A stretch of DNA of 37,534 nt from an uncultured Clostridia bacterium (GCA_947627015.1 CANQUL010000007.1:1-37534), one strand, 5' to 3'. Shown: positions 8,762 to 17,618, numbered from the stretch's first letter. The notes: generated from the sequence alone by a model not told the origin. Numbers and translations are program-made.

Positions 8762-8790
8762 AAAAAAGCCGCAAACGTTCTGTCTGCGGC
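8762..8790 (-). terminator. Intrinsic terminator after the ABC operon
   Basis: Minus strand GCCGCA...TGCGGC followed by TTTTTT. Confidence 0.8.
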
Positions 8791-8818
8791 CCGCGGGAGA
8801 CATACGGCCCCCTCTGTT

Positions 8819-9523
8819 TTATCGGGCACGGTCTGCCCCTTCATCCGATTCCCCGATGCCCTCCGTGAGTGCGGCGACAAGGCTTCTCTCGACGGGGTGC
8901 GCCTCGAAAAAGTTGCGGGGAAGGTCTCCGTCCACGGGGAAGTTGCCGAGCATCCTTCCGCCCTTTAAGACGATCGCGCGGTGGGAGAGGAGCGCCGCCT
9001 CATGCACGTCGTGCGTGACAAAGACGATCGTCTCGTGCCGCTCTTTCCATAGGGAGACGACCAGTTCGATCAGGCTTCTTTTCAGGGCGAGATCGAGGGA
9101 GGAGAAGGGTTCATCCATGAGAAGAACATCGTGCGGGAAGAGGAAGGCGCGGGCAATGGCGACGCGCTGGCACTCGCCCCCCGAGAGCGTCCCGGGCAAA
9201 CGGGTCTCCTTTCCCCTGAGTCCCACGCGCTCGAGCATGGGAGAGATCTTCCCGCGGTCCTCCTTTTTGAGGACAAAGGCGAGATTTTGCTCCACGGTGA
9301 GGTGCGGGAGCAGTTTTGCCTGCTGGAAGAGGTAGGAAGAAGTCCCTCTCCCCTCCACCGTTCCGTCATGGGAAGTCATCCCCGAGAGGATGTTGAGAAG
9401 CGTTGTCTTTCCCGCACCGCTCTCTCCGAGCACGGCGGTAATCTTCCCCTCTTCGAATTCGAGATCGATGTGCGAAAGCACCGTCCGATCTCCGTATGTC
9501 TTTCCGACGTCCTTAAGTCTCAT
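8819..9523 (-). CDS. ABC transporter ATP-binding protein (SsuB/TauB-like)
   Basis: Walker [24 protein letters not shown], Walker B DVLLMDEPFSSLD; ATGA overlap with the permease stop. Confidence 0.9.
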   Translation of the reverse strand: MRLKDVGKTYGDRTVLSHIDLEFEEGKITAVLGESGAGKTTLLNILSGMTSHDGTVEGRGTSSYLFQQAKLLPHLTVEQNLAFVLKKEDRGKISPMLERVGLRGKETRLPGTLSGGECQRVAIARAFLFPHDVLLMDEPFSSLDLALKRSLIELVVSLWKERHETIVFVTHDVHEAALLSHRAIVLKGGRMLGNFPVDGDLPRNFFEAHPVERSLVAALTEGIGESDEGADRAR

Positions 9524-10269
9524 GCGCGCCACCTCACGACAAGTTTTCCGAGAAGCGCAAACAGCCCTTCGAGCACAAATCCGAGCACGATGACAAGGAT
9601 CGTCAAAGCGAGAAGGCGTGGGATCTCAAGGGAGAGCTGGGCGTCCTGCATCATGCCGCCGAGACTCCTGTAAGTCTGGGCAAGCACTTCGCCCGAGACG
9701 GTGATCTTGAGCCCCATGGAGAGGATGGGCCCCGTCTGTCCGAGCACCGACGGCGCGGCAAGCGGGAAATACAGTCCGAAGATCTTCTTCCCGCGGCTCA
9801 CCCGGAAGGCTCGCGCGACGAGACCGTACTCCGCACGCACTTCGTCGAGTGCGGCGAGCATGGCGGCATAGAATGCGGGAAAGAGGACGAGGAGAGACAC
9901 GATCACGGGCGCAACGGCATGGGACGTCCACAGAAGGAGCAACAGGATGATTGCCATGGTGGGAACGGTCCGCAATACGGAAACGATCGGTGCGAAGAAG
10001 GCGCGGAGCCCGTCCGAAACGCATGCGAGCGCGGCCAGAAGGGACCCGAGGACGACCGCGAGCGCAAAGGCTTCGAGCGTCCGCAGGAAGGTGTTCCCGA
10101 ACGCACGCCAAAATGAGACGTCCGTAAAGAGACGTCCCATTGCGGCAACGGTCTCCCAAAAGGACGGGAGCACATAGTCATTCCCTATGAGAAAGTAGAG
10201 AAGCATCCACGTGAGCCACAGGATAGCGAGGGCGAGCGCGGAAAAGAGAATATTTTTTTTCACATCCAA
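9520..10269 (-). CDS. ABC transporter permease (SsuC/TauC-like)
   Basis: TM segments and VSRGKKIFGLYFPLAAPSVLGQTGPILSMGLKITVSGEVLA coupling region; start TTG at 10269 or GTG at 10263. Confidence 0.85.
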   Translation of the reverse strand: MDVKKNILFSALALAILWLTWMLLYFLIGNDYVLPSFWETVAAMGRLFTDVSFWRAFGNTFLRTLEAFALAVVLGSLLAALACVSDGLRAFFAPIVSVLRTVPTMAIILLLLLWTSHAVAPVIVSLLVLFPAFYAAMLAALDEVRAEYGLVARAFRVSRGKKIFGLYFPLAAPSVLGQTGPILSMGLKITVSGEVLAQTYRSLGGMMQDAQLSLEIPRLLALTILVIVLGFVLEGLFALLGKLVVRWRA

Positions 10270-11325
10270 TCACTGATTCTGATTTTTGAACGCCGTGGCC
10301 TTGGCCGTTGCGGCGGGTTCGGGGCAGAGGTAGTAATCGCACCCTGCGCCGGGGCCGACCGTCTTGGCGTCGGCAAAGGCAATGAGATTGACCTTGTCGG
10401 CGGCGGGCTTGGCATCGCTGTCAACGATTTGATACGGCACCTTCGCCTCATCGAGGAGCGAACGAAGGGTGAGCCCGGGCACGTTGTCGATCTGGACGAC
10501 CCCCACCGTGCAGCCGACGAGCGACTTGAGGTCTGCCTTGGAATTTATCTTGCTCTGATCGGAACGGGTGCGCATAAAATACATGTTTCCGTTGGTCACG
10601 ACGCCGAGCATCTCATAGCGTTCGCCCGTGCCGAGCAGTTTGGCGGCGATGTTCACGGGAAGGATGCAGAAGTCCGCATTCTTTGCCTCGTCCTGATTGC
10701 TCACTTGCGCGGGGATGGTCCCTGCCGCAACGATATGATAGGTGAATGCGTCCCCCTCCGTCTCGGATACGGCATAGGCGAGTGCGAGCGCGGGCGCGCC
10801 GTCGGGCGCAAAGACGGTATATTTCCCCGTCTGCGTTCCCGCTTCCGAATTCCCTTGGTAGAAGAATCCGTCCGCGGGCTGTGCGGTGAACGTTTCGCTG
10901 ACCGCGAGCAACTTTGTGAGGAAGGTCTTGACCGTCTCCTTGGCCGCAGCCGCTGCCGTAAACTTGACGGAGCAGTTCTTGATGACCTCTTTCGTGAGAT
11001 TTTTGGCGTTGAACGAGGGCTCGAGGCCATCGGCATAGGCCTTTGCGAGATCGGTCACGACGGCCGCGGGATCGGCCCCGGACAGATAGCCGTCTGCGCC
11101 CTGCATATACGAAGTCATGGCTGCGACGGCGGCAGGGTCTCCGTCGATGACCGACTTCTTGGCAACGAGCACGGCCTGCGGATAGCCGCCCTCGCCGTAG
11201 AGCGTCTGGAGGCTCCCCGCGATCTCAAAGACGGGCTCGGACGAATCGGGAAGCGTGCAGGATGCCATTCCGAAAACGGAAAGGACAAGCAGGGAACAAA
11301 GGATGATGCGTTTGAAAAATTTCAT
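10270..11325 (-). CDS. ABC transporter substrate-binding lipoprotein (NMT1/SsuA-like)
   Basis: MKFFKRIILCSLLVLSVFGMASC lipobox signal peptide; operon with permease and ATPase. Confidence 0.8.
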   Translation of the reverse strand: MKFFKRIILCSLLVLSVFGMASCTLPDSSEPVFEIAGSLQTLYGEGGYPQAVLVAKKSVIDGDPAAVAAMTSYMQGADGYLSGADPAAVVTDLAKAYADGLEPSFNAKNLTKEVIKNCSVKFTAAAAAKETVKTFLTKLLAVSETFTAQPADGFFYQGNSEAGTQTGKYTVFAPDGAPALALAYAVSETEGDAFTYHIVAAGTIPAQVSNQDEAKNADFCILPVNIAAKLLGTGERYEMLGVVTNGNMYFMRTRSDQSKINSKADLKSLVGCTVGVVQIDNVPGLTLRSLLDEAKVPYQIVDSDAKPAADKVNLIAFADAKTVGPGAGCDYYLCPEPAATAKATAFKNQNQ

Positions 11326-11362
11326 GAGAAGCTCCTTTCTTTATTTTGCATTCAAAAGCATT

Positions 11363-11611
11363 TCAATATTTACTGAACAGCGATTTTGCGCTCACGCCGG
11401 GAATGCTGCCGAGCTTGCCCGAGAGTGCGTTGACTTTGGCGGCGGGGGCATCCATCACGACGGACAGTACGGAGACGCCCTTCTCCCGATAAGGGATGCC
11501 CATTCTGCCCACGATGTATTCCCCGTATTCGGACAGGAGCGCGTTGACGCTCGCCGATTGCTCGCGGTCCTCCACGATCACGGACAGGACGCAGATGCGT
11601 TTTTCTTCCAT
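11363..11611 (-). CDS. TM1266-family (putative iron-only hydrogenase system regulator) ACT-like small protein
   Basis: 82 aa MEEKRICVLSVIVEDREQSASVNALLSEYGEYIVGRMGIPYREKGVSVLSVVMDAPAAKVNALSGKLGSIPGVSAKSLFSKY matches the TIGR03959/TM1266 pattern; SD GGGGAGG. Confidence 0.8.
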   Translation of the reverse strand: MEEKRICVLSVIVEDREQSASVNALLSEYGEYIVGRMGIPYREKGVSVLSVVMDAPAAKVNALSGKLGSIPGVSAKSLFSKY

Positions 11612-11749
11612 AAAAAACCTCCCCTTGCCGCAGGGCAAAGGGAGGCAATGCGAGCTTTCGCATGCGCTTCGGAATCTTCGCCCTTTGCGGTCAGAATCTT
11701 CTTTCCGTTCAGGTAGTATCATTGTATCATATCCGTGCCGAAATGGCAA
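11612..11749 (-). promoter_or_regulatory. Promoter plus attenuator-type structured leader of the TM1266-ABC operon
   Basis: TTGCCA (11744-11749)-N17-TACAAT (11721-11726). Terminator CCTCCCTTTGCC-CTGC-GGCAAGGGGAGG-TTTTTT ends directly at the ATG; upstream GCAAAGGG can pair with the terminator's CCCTTTGC. Confidence 0.75.
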
Positions 11750-11759
11750 GCGTTTACGG

Positions 11760-13214
11760 CTACTTTTTTCTCCTGCGCCGTACCCGGTAGACAATCGCAA
11801 AGACAGCGATCGCCGCGATGACGATCCCAAGCGGGATGAGCAGCAGCATTGCGAGACGCAAGCTGGGAGAGATGGGATCGTATGTGCCGTACTGCCATCC
11901 TCCGCTGATATATCCGCTTTCCGTCCCGGTCAGGGTGAAGGAAAGTTCTCCGAGCGGGAGGCCCTCTCTCCGGAAGATGTACGCATCTCCCCTCGATTCG
12001 AAATCGAGCGAGCTCGCCGCAAGGTAAAAGGGCGTCTCGAGACGGATCTCTATTTCGTCGAAATGGGCGCCGTATCGGCTCCAATACCGCCCGGACGAGA
12101 GCAGATAGGAATAAACATACCGATCCTTCGGTTCATCGGGATCGCCCGAAGGATTGCGCTCGATCGTGGGGTACAGCGGCGCTTTTACAACGTTTTTGAC
12201 GGTAGTCCGTGCGGGGATCGAAAGCGTGTACTCCCGCCATTGCATGAAGGCCTCTTCGCGGAGGGAGGAAGGGATCGCATAGGCAATGCAGCCGCTCACC
12301 GTCTCGCTCGACAGCATCCGCACGAAGCCCGCATACCAATCGTCCTCGGAGATCTCGCTCCCCTCGGGATAGAACCGCATGGCATAGGTGAAGAAGTCGG
12401 TGTCCGATTCCGCATAGAAGAGCGCATTGCCTTCCAAGGGATCAACGCCGTACCGGTCGGGATACAGACCAAAGGTGAGGTGGTCGATGTCCTCTCCCAC
12501 CACGACGAGACTGAGTTGGTTGGATCCCGCTCCGACGTCGAAACTTGCGCGCACCTTTCCGTTCACGATGTCCGTATTCATGCGGCCGCTCGACATGACG
12601 CGGGTATGTTCGGCATCACAGTCGAAGGAGAGCACAAAGGCGAGGTACTTCCGCCCGAGGGATTGGAGAATGTCCTCTCCGAATTCGACGCGGAAGCGAT
12701 ATTCGTGCACGGGAAGATCGCGGCGGTAAAAGCTGTCGGGGATCTGCCCGGCCGTTATCTCATAGATGCCGCTCTCGAGATCGAACGTGCGGTTGTAATA
12801 TCCCGAATAGCTGTGCCGTACAACGGACTCGACGGGCTCTCCGTCCGAAAGTACCGAATAACTCCCTTCCTCCGACGCAAGCCAGCGCGGCGCGCCCGAA
12901 CAGGGGAAGAGCATCTTGAGCGAAACGTCGCGGTCCGTGGGATTTTTGATGGTGTATTCGCTCGTCATGTAGGTATCCGACACCGCATAGCCGACCGAAT
13001 CGTTCTCATCGAATGCGGGGAGTTCTCCGATGTGCAGTGTCAGGACCTGTTTTTCCATGATGACGTCGTTCTTCACGCAGGGGAAGGCGCCGATCGCCGT
13101 AATGCCTTCGTAATAATCGGGCCCCGCTGCGGCCTCCGCTCTTCCATACGGCGCTCCCGTGCCCGACGCGAGCGCGAGAAGGCCCAAAATCAGCGCTTCG
13201 ATTTGCTTGATCAT
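11760..13214 (-). CDS. Exported protein of unknown function with C-terminal transmembrane anchor
   Basis: N-terminal hydrophobic segment ending AEAAAGP; C-terminal LRLAMLLLIPLGIVIAAIAVFAIVYRVRRRRKK; ATGA overlap with the histidine kinase gene. Confidence 0.75.
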   Translation of the reverse strand: MIKQIEALILGLLALASGTGAPYGRAEAAAGPDYYEGITAIGAFPCVKNDVIMEKQVLTLHIGELPAFDENDSVGYAVSDTYMTSEYTIKNPTDRDVSLKMLFPCSGAPRWLASEEGSYSVLSDGEPVESVVRHSYSGYYNRTFDLESGIYEITAGQIPDSFYRRDLPVHEYRFRVEFGEDILQSLGRKYLAFVLSFDCDAEHTRVMSSGRMNTDIVNGKVRASFDVGAGSNQLSLVVVGEDIDHLTFGLYPDRYGVDPLEGNALFYAESDTDFFTYAMRFYPEGSEISEDDWYAGFVRMLSSETVSGCIAYAIPSSLREEAFMQWREYTLSIPARTTVKNVVKAPLYPTIERNPSGDPDEPKDRYVYSYLLSSGRYWSRYGAHFDEIEIRLETPFYLAASSLDFESRGDAYIFRREGLPLGELSFTLTGTESGYISGGWQYGTYDPISPSLRLAMLLLIPLGIVIAAIAVFAIVYRVRRRRKK

Positions 13215-14680
13215 CTTTCTCCGCGCCGCTTCGGACGCGCTTCCTCCTTTTTTGTTTGTTCCTGCGAGAGCGGAAATTCAAACCAGAACGTACTCCCCGC
13301 TCCCTCGTTGGAGTACACCCCGAAGGGACAGTCCTGCGCGTCGAGAATGCTCTTGACGATGGACAGACCCAATCCCGTGCCCTGCACGGGACGCTTGTGC
13401 GTCTCATGCGAACGATAGTAGCGATCCCAGATGGTATTTATTTCGTCGGGAGGAATGCCCTTGCCCGTGTCCTCCACTTCGAACCGTGCCGCATCCCCCG
13501 TCCGAAGGAGACGCACGGATACCTTTTTGTCGTCGCCCGTATAATTGACGGCGTTGGAAATCAGATTGTAGGCGACTTGCTCGATGCGCTCGCGGTCGGA
13601 CTCGATCCAGAGGTCAGGCTCCACCCGGGACGCGATCGTATATCCCTGCGTCTCGGTGAGATAGTCGAACCGCGAGACGATGCGGTAAATGCTCTCGGAG
13701 AAGGAAAACCGTTCGCCCTCGTGCTTTCCGACGCCCGCACGGATCCTCGACAGGTCGAGCATGTCATCGACAAGGGCCGTCAGACGGTCCGTCTCGTCGA
13801 TGATGATCTGCGCGTGTTTGTCCCGCTTCTGCTTGTTGTCGCCCGAGATCTCGCGGATCATGGAGGCATAGGCCTTGATCATGGTGAGCGGCGTACGGAA
13901 ATCGTGCGAAACGTTCGCGATGAGCTCCTTCTGCATCCGGTCGGTCTGGGAGATCTCCCGCCCGGCATAGTCGAGGGTCTCGGAAAGCTCCTCGATCTCC
14001 CGGCAGAAGTACTCCTTCTTTTTGACCTTGTCCCAATTCCCGTGCGCGAGTTCCTTGGCCTGCTCCGTGACCTCCGTGACGGGCTTTGTGATGAGCATCG
14101 CCACAAAGCCGCTCACGACAAAGGCGAGGACGACGGAAAACAGCGCCGTCACGATGGTGAGCAACCGAAGTCCCGTCTCCAAAGTATTGAGGCGGGCGAC
14201 AGAACTCGACACATACAGGAAATAAGTCCTTCCGCTGAGGGTGAGGAGCGAAGCGTATGCGATCGAATCGCCCTCCGTGATGACGACGTCCGAAGCGCTT
14301 CCCGTGATGCGGTCCTTGAGTTCCTCCGCGATCTCGGGATAGCTCTCCCCCTCAACGGTGTCGGCAAACATGTTGCGGCCGCTCGTGTCGAGGAGACGGA
14401 ATCGCACGTCGTACTTCTCTTCGAGACGGCGCATCTGCCGCCAGCTCTCCGTGGAGATCGTCTCCGAATTTCCCAAATATTCCGTCATTTCTCCGCTCGC
14501 CGAGCGCATCAGTTCGACGGTCTGGCTCCGGTACTGCTGACCGACGAGCAGCCCCTGCACTGCCATGAAGATGACGACAAGCACAAAGGCAAACATCGAA
14601 AAGGCGAACCACAAAAGGAGGTTCAGGCTTCTGCCTGCCCCCTTTTTTCTGCGATTCGGCTTTTCTGCATTCTTTCCCAT
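13211..14680 (-). CDS. Sensor histidine kinase
   Basis: ELIANVSHDFRTPLTMIKAYASMIRE H-box; NLISNAVNYT N-box; VEDTGKGIP; GTGLGLSIVKSI; two N-terminal TM segments. Confidence 0.93.
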   Translation of the reverse strand: MGKNAEKPNRRKKGAGRSLNLLLWFAFSMFAFVLVVIFMAVQGLLVGQQYRSQTVELMRSASGEMTEYLGNSETISTESWRQMRRLEEKYDVRFRLLDTSGRNMFADTVEGESYPEIAEELKDRITGSASDVVITEGDSIAYASLLTLSGRTYFLYVSSSVARLNTLETGLRLLTIVTALFSVVLAFVVSGFVAMLITKPVTEVTEQAKELAHGNWDKVKKKEYFCREIEELSETLDYAGREISQTDRMQKELIANVSHDFRTPLTMIKAYASMIREISGDNKQKRDKHAQIIIDETDRLTALVDDMLDLSRIRAGVGKHEGERFSFSESIYRIVSRFDYLTETQGYTIASRVEPDLWIESDRERIEQVAYNLISNAVNYTGDDKKVSVRLLRTGDAARFEVEDTGKGIPPDEINTIWDRYYRSHETHKRPVQGTGLGLSIVKSILDAQDCPFGVYSNEGAGSTFWFEFPLSQEQTKKEEARPKRRGER

Positions 14681-14738
14681 TTTTTGAATAAATTGAATTT
14701 CAGAGATGACACTTCGGACATGGATATGCCGTTTTATG

Positions 14739-15404
14739 TCACGTCTCGAATTTATACCCGAGTCCGCGGAGCGTTACGATAAATTTCCGGTATTCCTTCA
14801 GATTGCCGCGGAGCATTTTGACATGTGTATCGACCGTGCGGTCGTCGCCGTAGAAGTCATACCCCCACACCTTGCTCAAAAGGCGCTCGCGGGTCAGCGC
14901 CACGCCCTCGTTCTGGACAAAGTAAAAGAGCAGCTCATACTCCTTGGGCGTGAGCTCGATCTTTTCGCCGTCCACATAGACGTTACGGCCCGTGACATCG
15001 ATCTTAAGCCCCTCGAACTCATAGATCTCGCCGGAGGACATCTTGGCCTTGCTGCGGCGGATGACGGCATGGATGCGCGCCATGACTTCCTTGGGGGAGA
15101 ACGGTTTGGTGACGTAATCATCTGAGCCGATTTCGAAGCCGAAGAGTTTGTCGTATTCCTCGGCGCGGGCCGAGAGCATGATGACGGGCGTCTCCGAGAA
15201 CTTTCGGATCTCCTTGACGGCCGAAAATCCGTCGAGCTTGGGCATCATGATGTCCATGAGAATGGCGTCGTACGTCGTCTCGCGGCACATGCGCACCGCT
15301 TCCATTCCGTCGCATGCCTCGTCGGCCTCTCCCCCTTCGAATTCCACATACTCGCGCAGAACCGTACGGATCATCTCTTCGTCATCTACGATCAGGATCT
15401 TCAT
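14739..15404 (-). CDS. OmpR/PhoB-family response regulator
   Basis: MKILIVDDEEMIR..., ILMDIMMPKLDG, VTKPFSPKEV receiver; C-terminal winged helix LTPKEYELLFYFVQNEGVALTRERLLSKVWGYDFYGDDRTVDTHVKMLRGNL. Confidence 0.95.
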   Translation of the reverse strand: MKILIVDDEEMIRTVLREYVEFEGGEADEACDGMEAVRMCRETTYDAILMDIMMPKLDGFSAVKEIRKFSETPVIMLSARAEEYDKLFGFEIGSDDYVTKPFSPKEVMARIHAVIRRSKAKMSSGEIYEFEGLKIDVTGRNVYVDGEKIELTPKEYELLFYFVQNEGVALTRERLLSKVWGYDFYGDDRTVDTHVKMLRGNLKEYRKFIVTLRGLGYKFET

Positions 15405-15432
15405 GCGTTACTCCTTTTTTACAGTATATTCC

Positions 15433-15497
15433 TTTCACATTATCTCTCTTTTACGGGCATGTGAAAACTCCGTGAAATCACCGACGCGACCATTATA
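15433..15497 (-). promoter_or_regulatory. Promoter and phased TTTCAC repeats upstream of the response regulator
   Basis: -10 TATAAT (15492-15497); minus strand TTTCAC-N5-TTTCAC (15461-15477) and an inverted GTGAAA (15433-15438). Confidence 0.5.
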
Positions 15498-15622
15498 CCA
15501 TATTTCGGGAAATTAAGCAAGAAAAAATTTTCCGAACAAAAGTTCTTGAAATAAAAAACAAACGTTTGACTTTCTCCAATGCGGCATGGTATAATAGAGA
15601 GGAAAAAATCGGGAGGCGCGCT

Positions 15623-16870
15623 ATGATTTCCGAAGAACGGCTGCACATTCTGACAGAGAGCGCAAAATTCGACGTTTCCTGTTCGTCCTCGGGCAGCAAG
15701 CGGAAGAACGAGGGCGGCATGGGAAACGGATATGCATCGGGATGCTGCCATTCGTTTACGCCCGACGGCAGATGTATCTCCCTGCTCAAGATCCTCCTCT
15801 CCAACGACTGCATCTATCGGTGCAAGTACTGCATGAACCGTGCCGACTCGGACATTCCGCGCGCCACCGCCACGCCGGACGAGATCTGCGAGCTCGTATG
15901 CAATTTCTACAAGCGCAACTATATCGAAGGGCTGTTTCTGTCCTCCGCCGTCTTTTGCTCGCCCGATCATACCATGGAACAGCTGTTTCTGACGGTCAAG
16001 AAGCTTCGGGAGGAGTACAACTTCCACGGCTATATCCATGTGAAGGGCATTCCGCATGCGGACGAACGGCTGGTGCGGGAGACCGCGCTGTACGCCGACC
16101 GCATGAGCTACAATATCGAGCTCCCCTCCGAGCAGAGCCTGAAACTGCTCGCCCCCCAAAAGAGCCGCGAGAGCCTGCTTCCCCCGATGCTGCATCTGCA
16201 GCGCGACCGGGAGATCTTTCGGGCGGAGAAACGGAAGGGACACTTTTTGCCTGCGGGACAGACGACCCAGATGATCGTCGGCGCAAGTCCCGAATCCGAC
16301 GGCACGATCGTCCGTCTTTCGCAGAGCCTCTACCGGAATGTCGGCCTCAAACGCGTCTATTATTCCTCCTATGTGCCCGTCGTGCACGATTCCCTGCTGC
16401 CGGAAAATCCCGCGGGCGAACGCAGGGAGCATCGGCTGTATCAAGCCGATTGGCTGCTCCGCTTTTACGGATTCGAGGCGGAAGAGCTCGTCCCCGAGGG
16501 CGGAAACCTCTCCGCAGAGCTCGATCCCAAGTGCGATTGGGCACTCCGGAACATGCACCTCTTCCCCGTCGAAGTCAACAGCGCACCGCTCGAAACACTG
16601 CTCCGCGTCCCCGGGATCGGTGCACGAAGCGCCTACAAGATCACCGAGGCCCGCCGCTATACCAATCTGACCTTTGAATCGCTCAAAAAGATGCGCGTCG
16701 TCTTAAAGCGCGCACGGCACTTTATCACCGCCGGGGGGAAGTTCTACGGGACGGACAGCCCGGCCGCCGTCAGGGAACTGCTCATCGCGGGAGAACCTCG
16801 CGATGCGGTCCAGCTCAGCATGTTTTCGGACATCGAAACCGCGCATTCCGCGCTTACGGGGGAACTGTGA
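15623..16870 (+). CDS. Putative DNA modification/repair radical SAM protein (TIGR03916-like)
   Basis: CIYRCKYCMNR (CxxxCxxC); C-terminal helix-hairpin-helix LLRVPGIGARSAYKI; SD GGGAGG; promoter TTGACT-N18-TATAAT upstream. Confidence 0.88.
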   Translation: MISEERLHILTESAKFDVSCSSSGSKRKNEGGMGNGYASGCCHSFTPDGRCISLLKILLSNDCIYRCKYCMNRADSDIPRATATPDEICELVCNFYKRNYIEGLFLSSAVFCSPDHTMEQLFLTVKKLREEYNFHGYIHVKGIPHADERLVRETALYADRMSYNIELPSEQSLKLLAPQKSRESLLPPMLHLQRDREIFRAEKRKGHFLPAGQTTQMIVGASPESDGTIVRLSQSLYRNVGLKRVYYSSYVPVVHDSLLPENPAGERREHRLYQADWLLRFYGFEAEELVPEGGNLSAELDPKCDWALRNMHLFPVEVNSAPLETLLRVPGIGARSAYKITEARRYTNLTFESLKKMRVVLKRARHFITAGGKFYGTDSPAAVRELLIAGEPRDAVQLSMFSDIETAHSALTGEL

Positions 16871-17592
16871 TCTACTTTTACGACGGCTCACGGGACGCCT
16901 TTCTGACCGCGTTTTTACTTGCATATCACGACGAGGACGCCGTCCTCACCTCGGGCGGGAAACAGCTTGCGCTCGGGCAGGGATCGGTGTTCGTAAAGGC
17001 CGACCCCGCACGCGCCCAAAAGGCGGAAAAACGGCTCGCCGAATTTGACAGGCAATGCTTGGATGAAATTTCAACAATATTGAGAAGCGGAGACCTCGAT
17101 CGCGACATGGTGGCCTTCCGTTATGTCATGCTTATCTCAAAATTGCAAAAACCCATCCGTTCGATGCTGTCCGAAGACGCCGTGATCGCGGCAACGGAAT
17201 GTATCCGCCGCGTCGGATTCGAGGTGCACCGATTCCACGGATTTGTGCGGTTTATGGAGACCCCGTGCGGCGCGCTCTATGCCCCCATTTCGCCCGACAA
17301 CGACATCGCGGACCTGCTCGTCCCCCACTTCCGTGCACGGCTCCCCGAGTACCCATTTGTCATCCATGATGTAAAACGAAAAAAGGCCGCTGTCTATGAC
17401 GGGAGCCACGTCTTTACGGCTCCCCTCGACCGGGCCGAAGTCGTGCTCTCCGCCGACGAGCAGGCATGGAAGCGGCTGTGGAAGGACTACTATGAGAGCG
17501 TAAATATCCCCTCGCGCGAACGCCTGCACCAGATGCGCGGATATATGCCCGTGCGGTATTGGAGATTTATGCCGGAGAAGCACAGCCTGTAA
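16867..17592 (+). CDS. DUF4130 / TIGR03915-like DNA metabolism protein
   Basis: IYFYDGSRDAFLTAFLLAYH...VHRFHGFVRFMET...DDFAxH-type C-terminus; GTG start overlaps the radical SAM stop (GTGA). Confidence 0.85.
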   Translation: MIYFYDGSRDAFLTAFLLAYHDEDAVLTSGGKQLALGQGSVFVKADPARAQKAEKRLAEFDRQCLDEISTILRSGDLDRDMVAFRYVMLISKLQKPIRSMLSEDAVIAATECIRRVGFEVHRFHGFVRFMETPCGALYAPISPDNDIADLLVPHFRARLPEYPFVIHDVKRKKAAVYDGSHVFTAPLDRAEVVLSADEQAWKRLWKDYYESVNIPSRERLHQMRGYMPVRYWRFMPEKHSL

Positions 17593-17596
17593 AGGA

Positions 17597-17618
17597 AAAC
17601 GGCCGTCCGAGGACGGCC
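17597..17618 (-). terminator. Terminator hairpin downstream of tRNA-Leu
   Basis: GGCCGTCC-tc-GGACGGCC then GTTTTCC on the minus strand. Confidence 0.65.

Noticed and set aside
9160-9200. Altered ABC signature LSGGE instead of LSGGQ
   Set aside because: Common natural variation in SsuB/TauB-type ATPases; Walker A/B intact, so not evidence of degeneracy.
11370-11663. Possible leader peptide MRKLALPPFALRQGEV... in the TM1266 leader
   Set aside because: Runs on through the TM1266 gene in another frame, has no regulatory codon run, and its start lies inside the ATGCGA-AAGC-TCGCAT hairpin; an RNA-structure explanation is better.
11496-13418. 640-aa plus-strand ORF
   Set aside because: Antisense to the exported protein and the end of the kinase gene; no SD, no recognisable motif.
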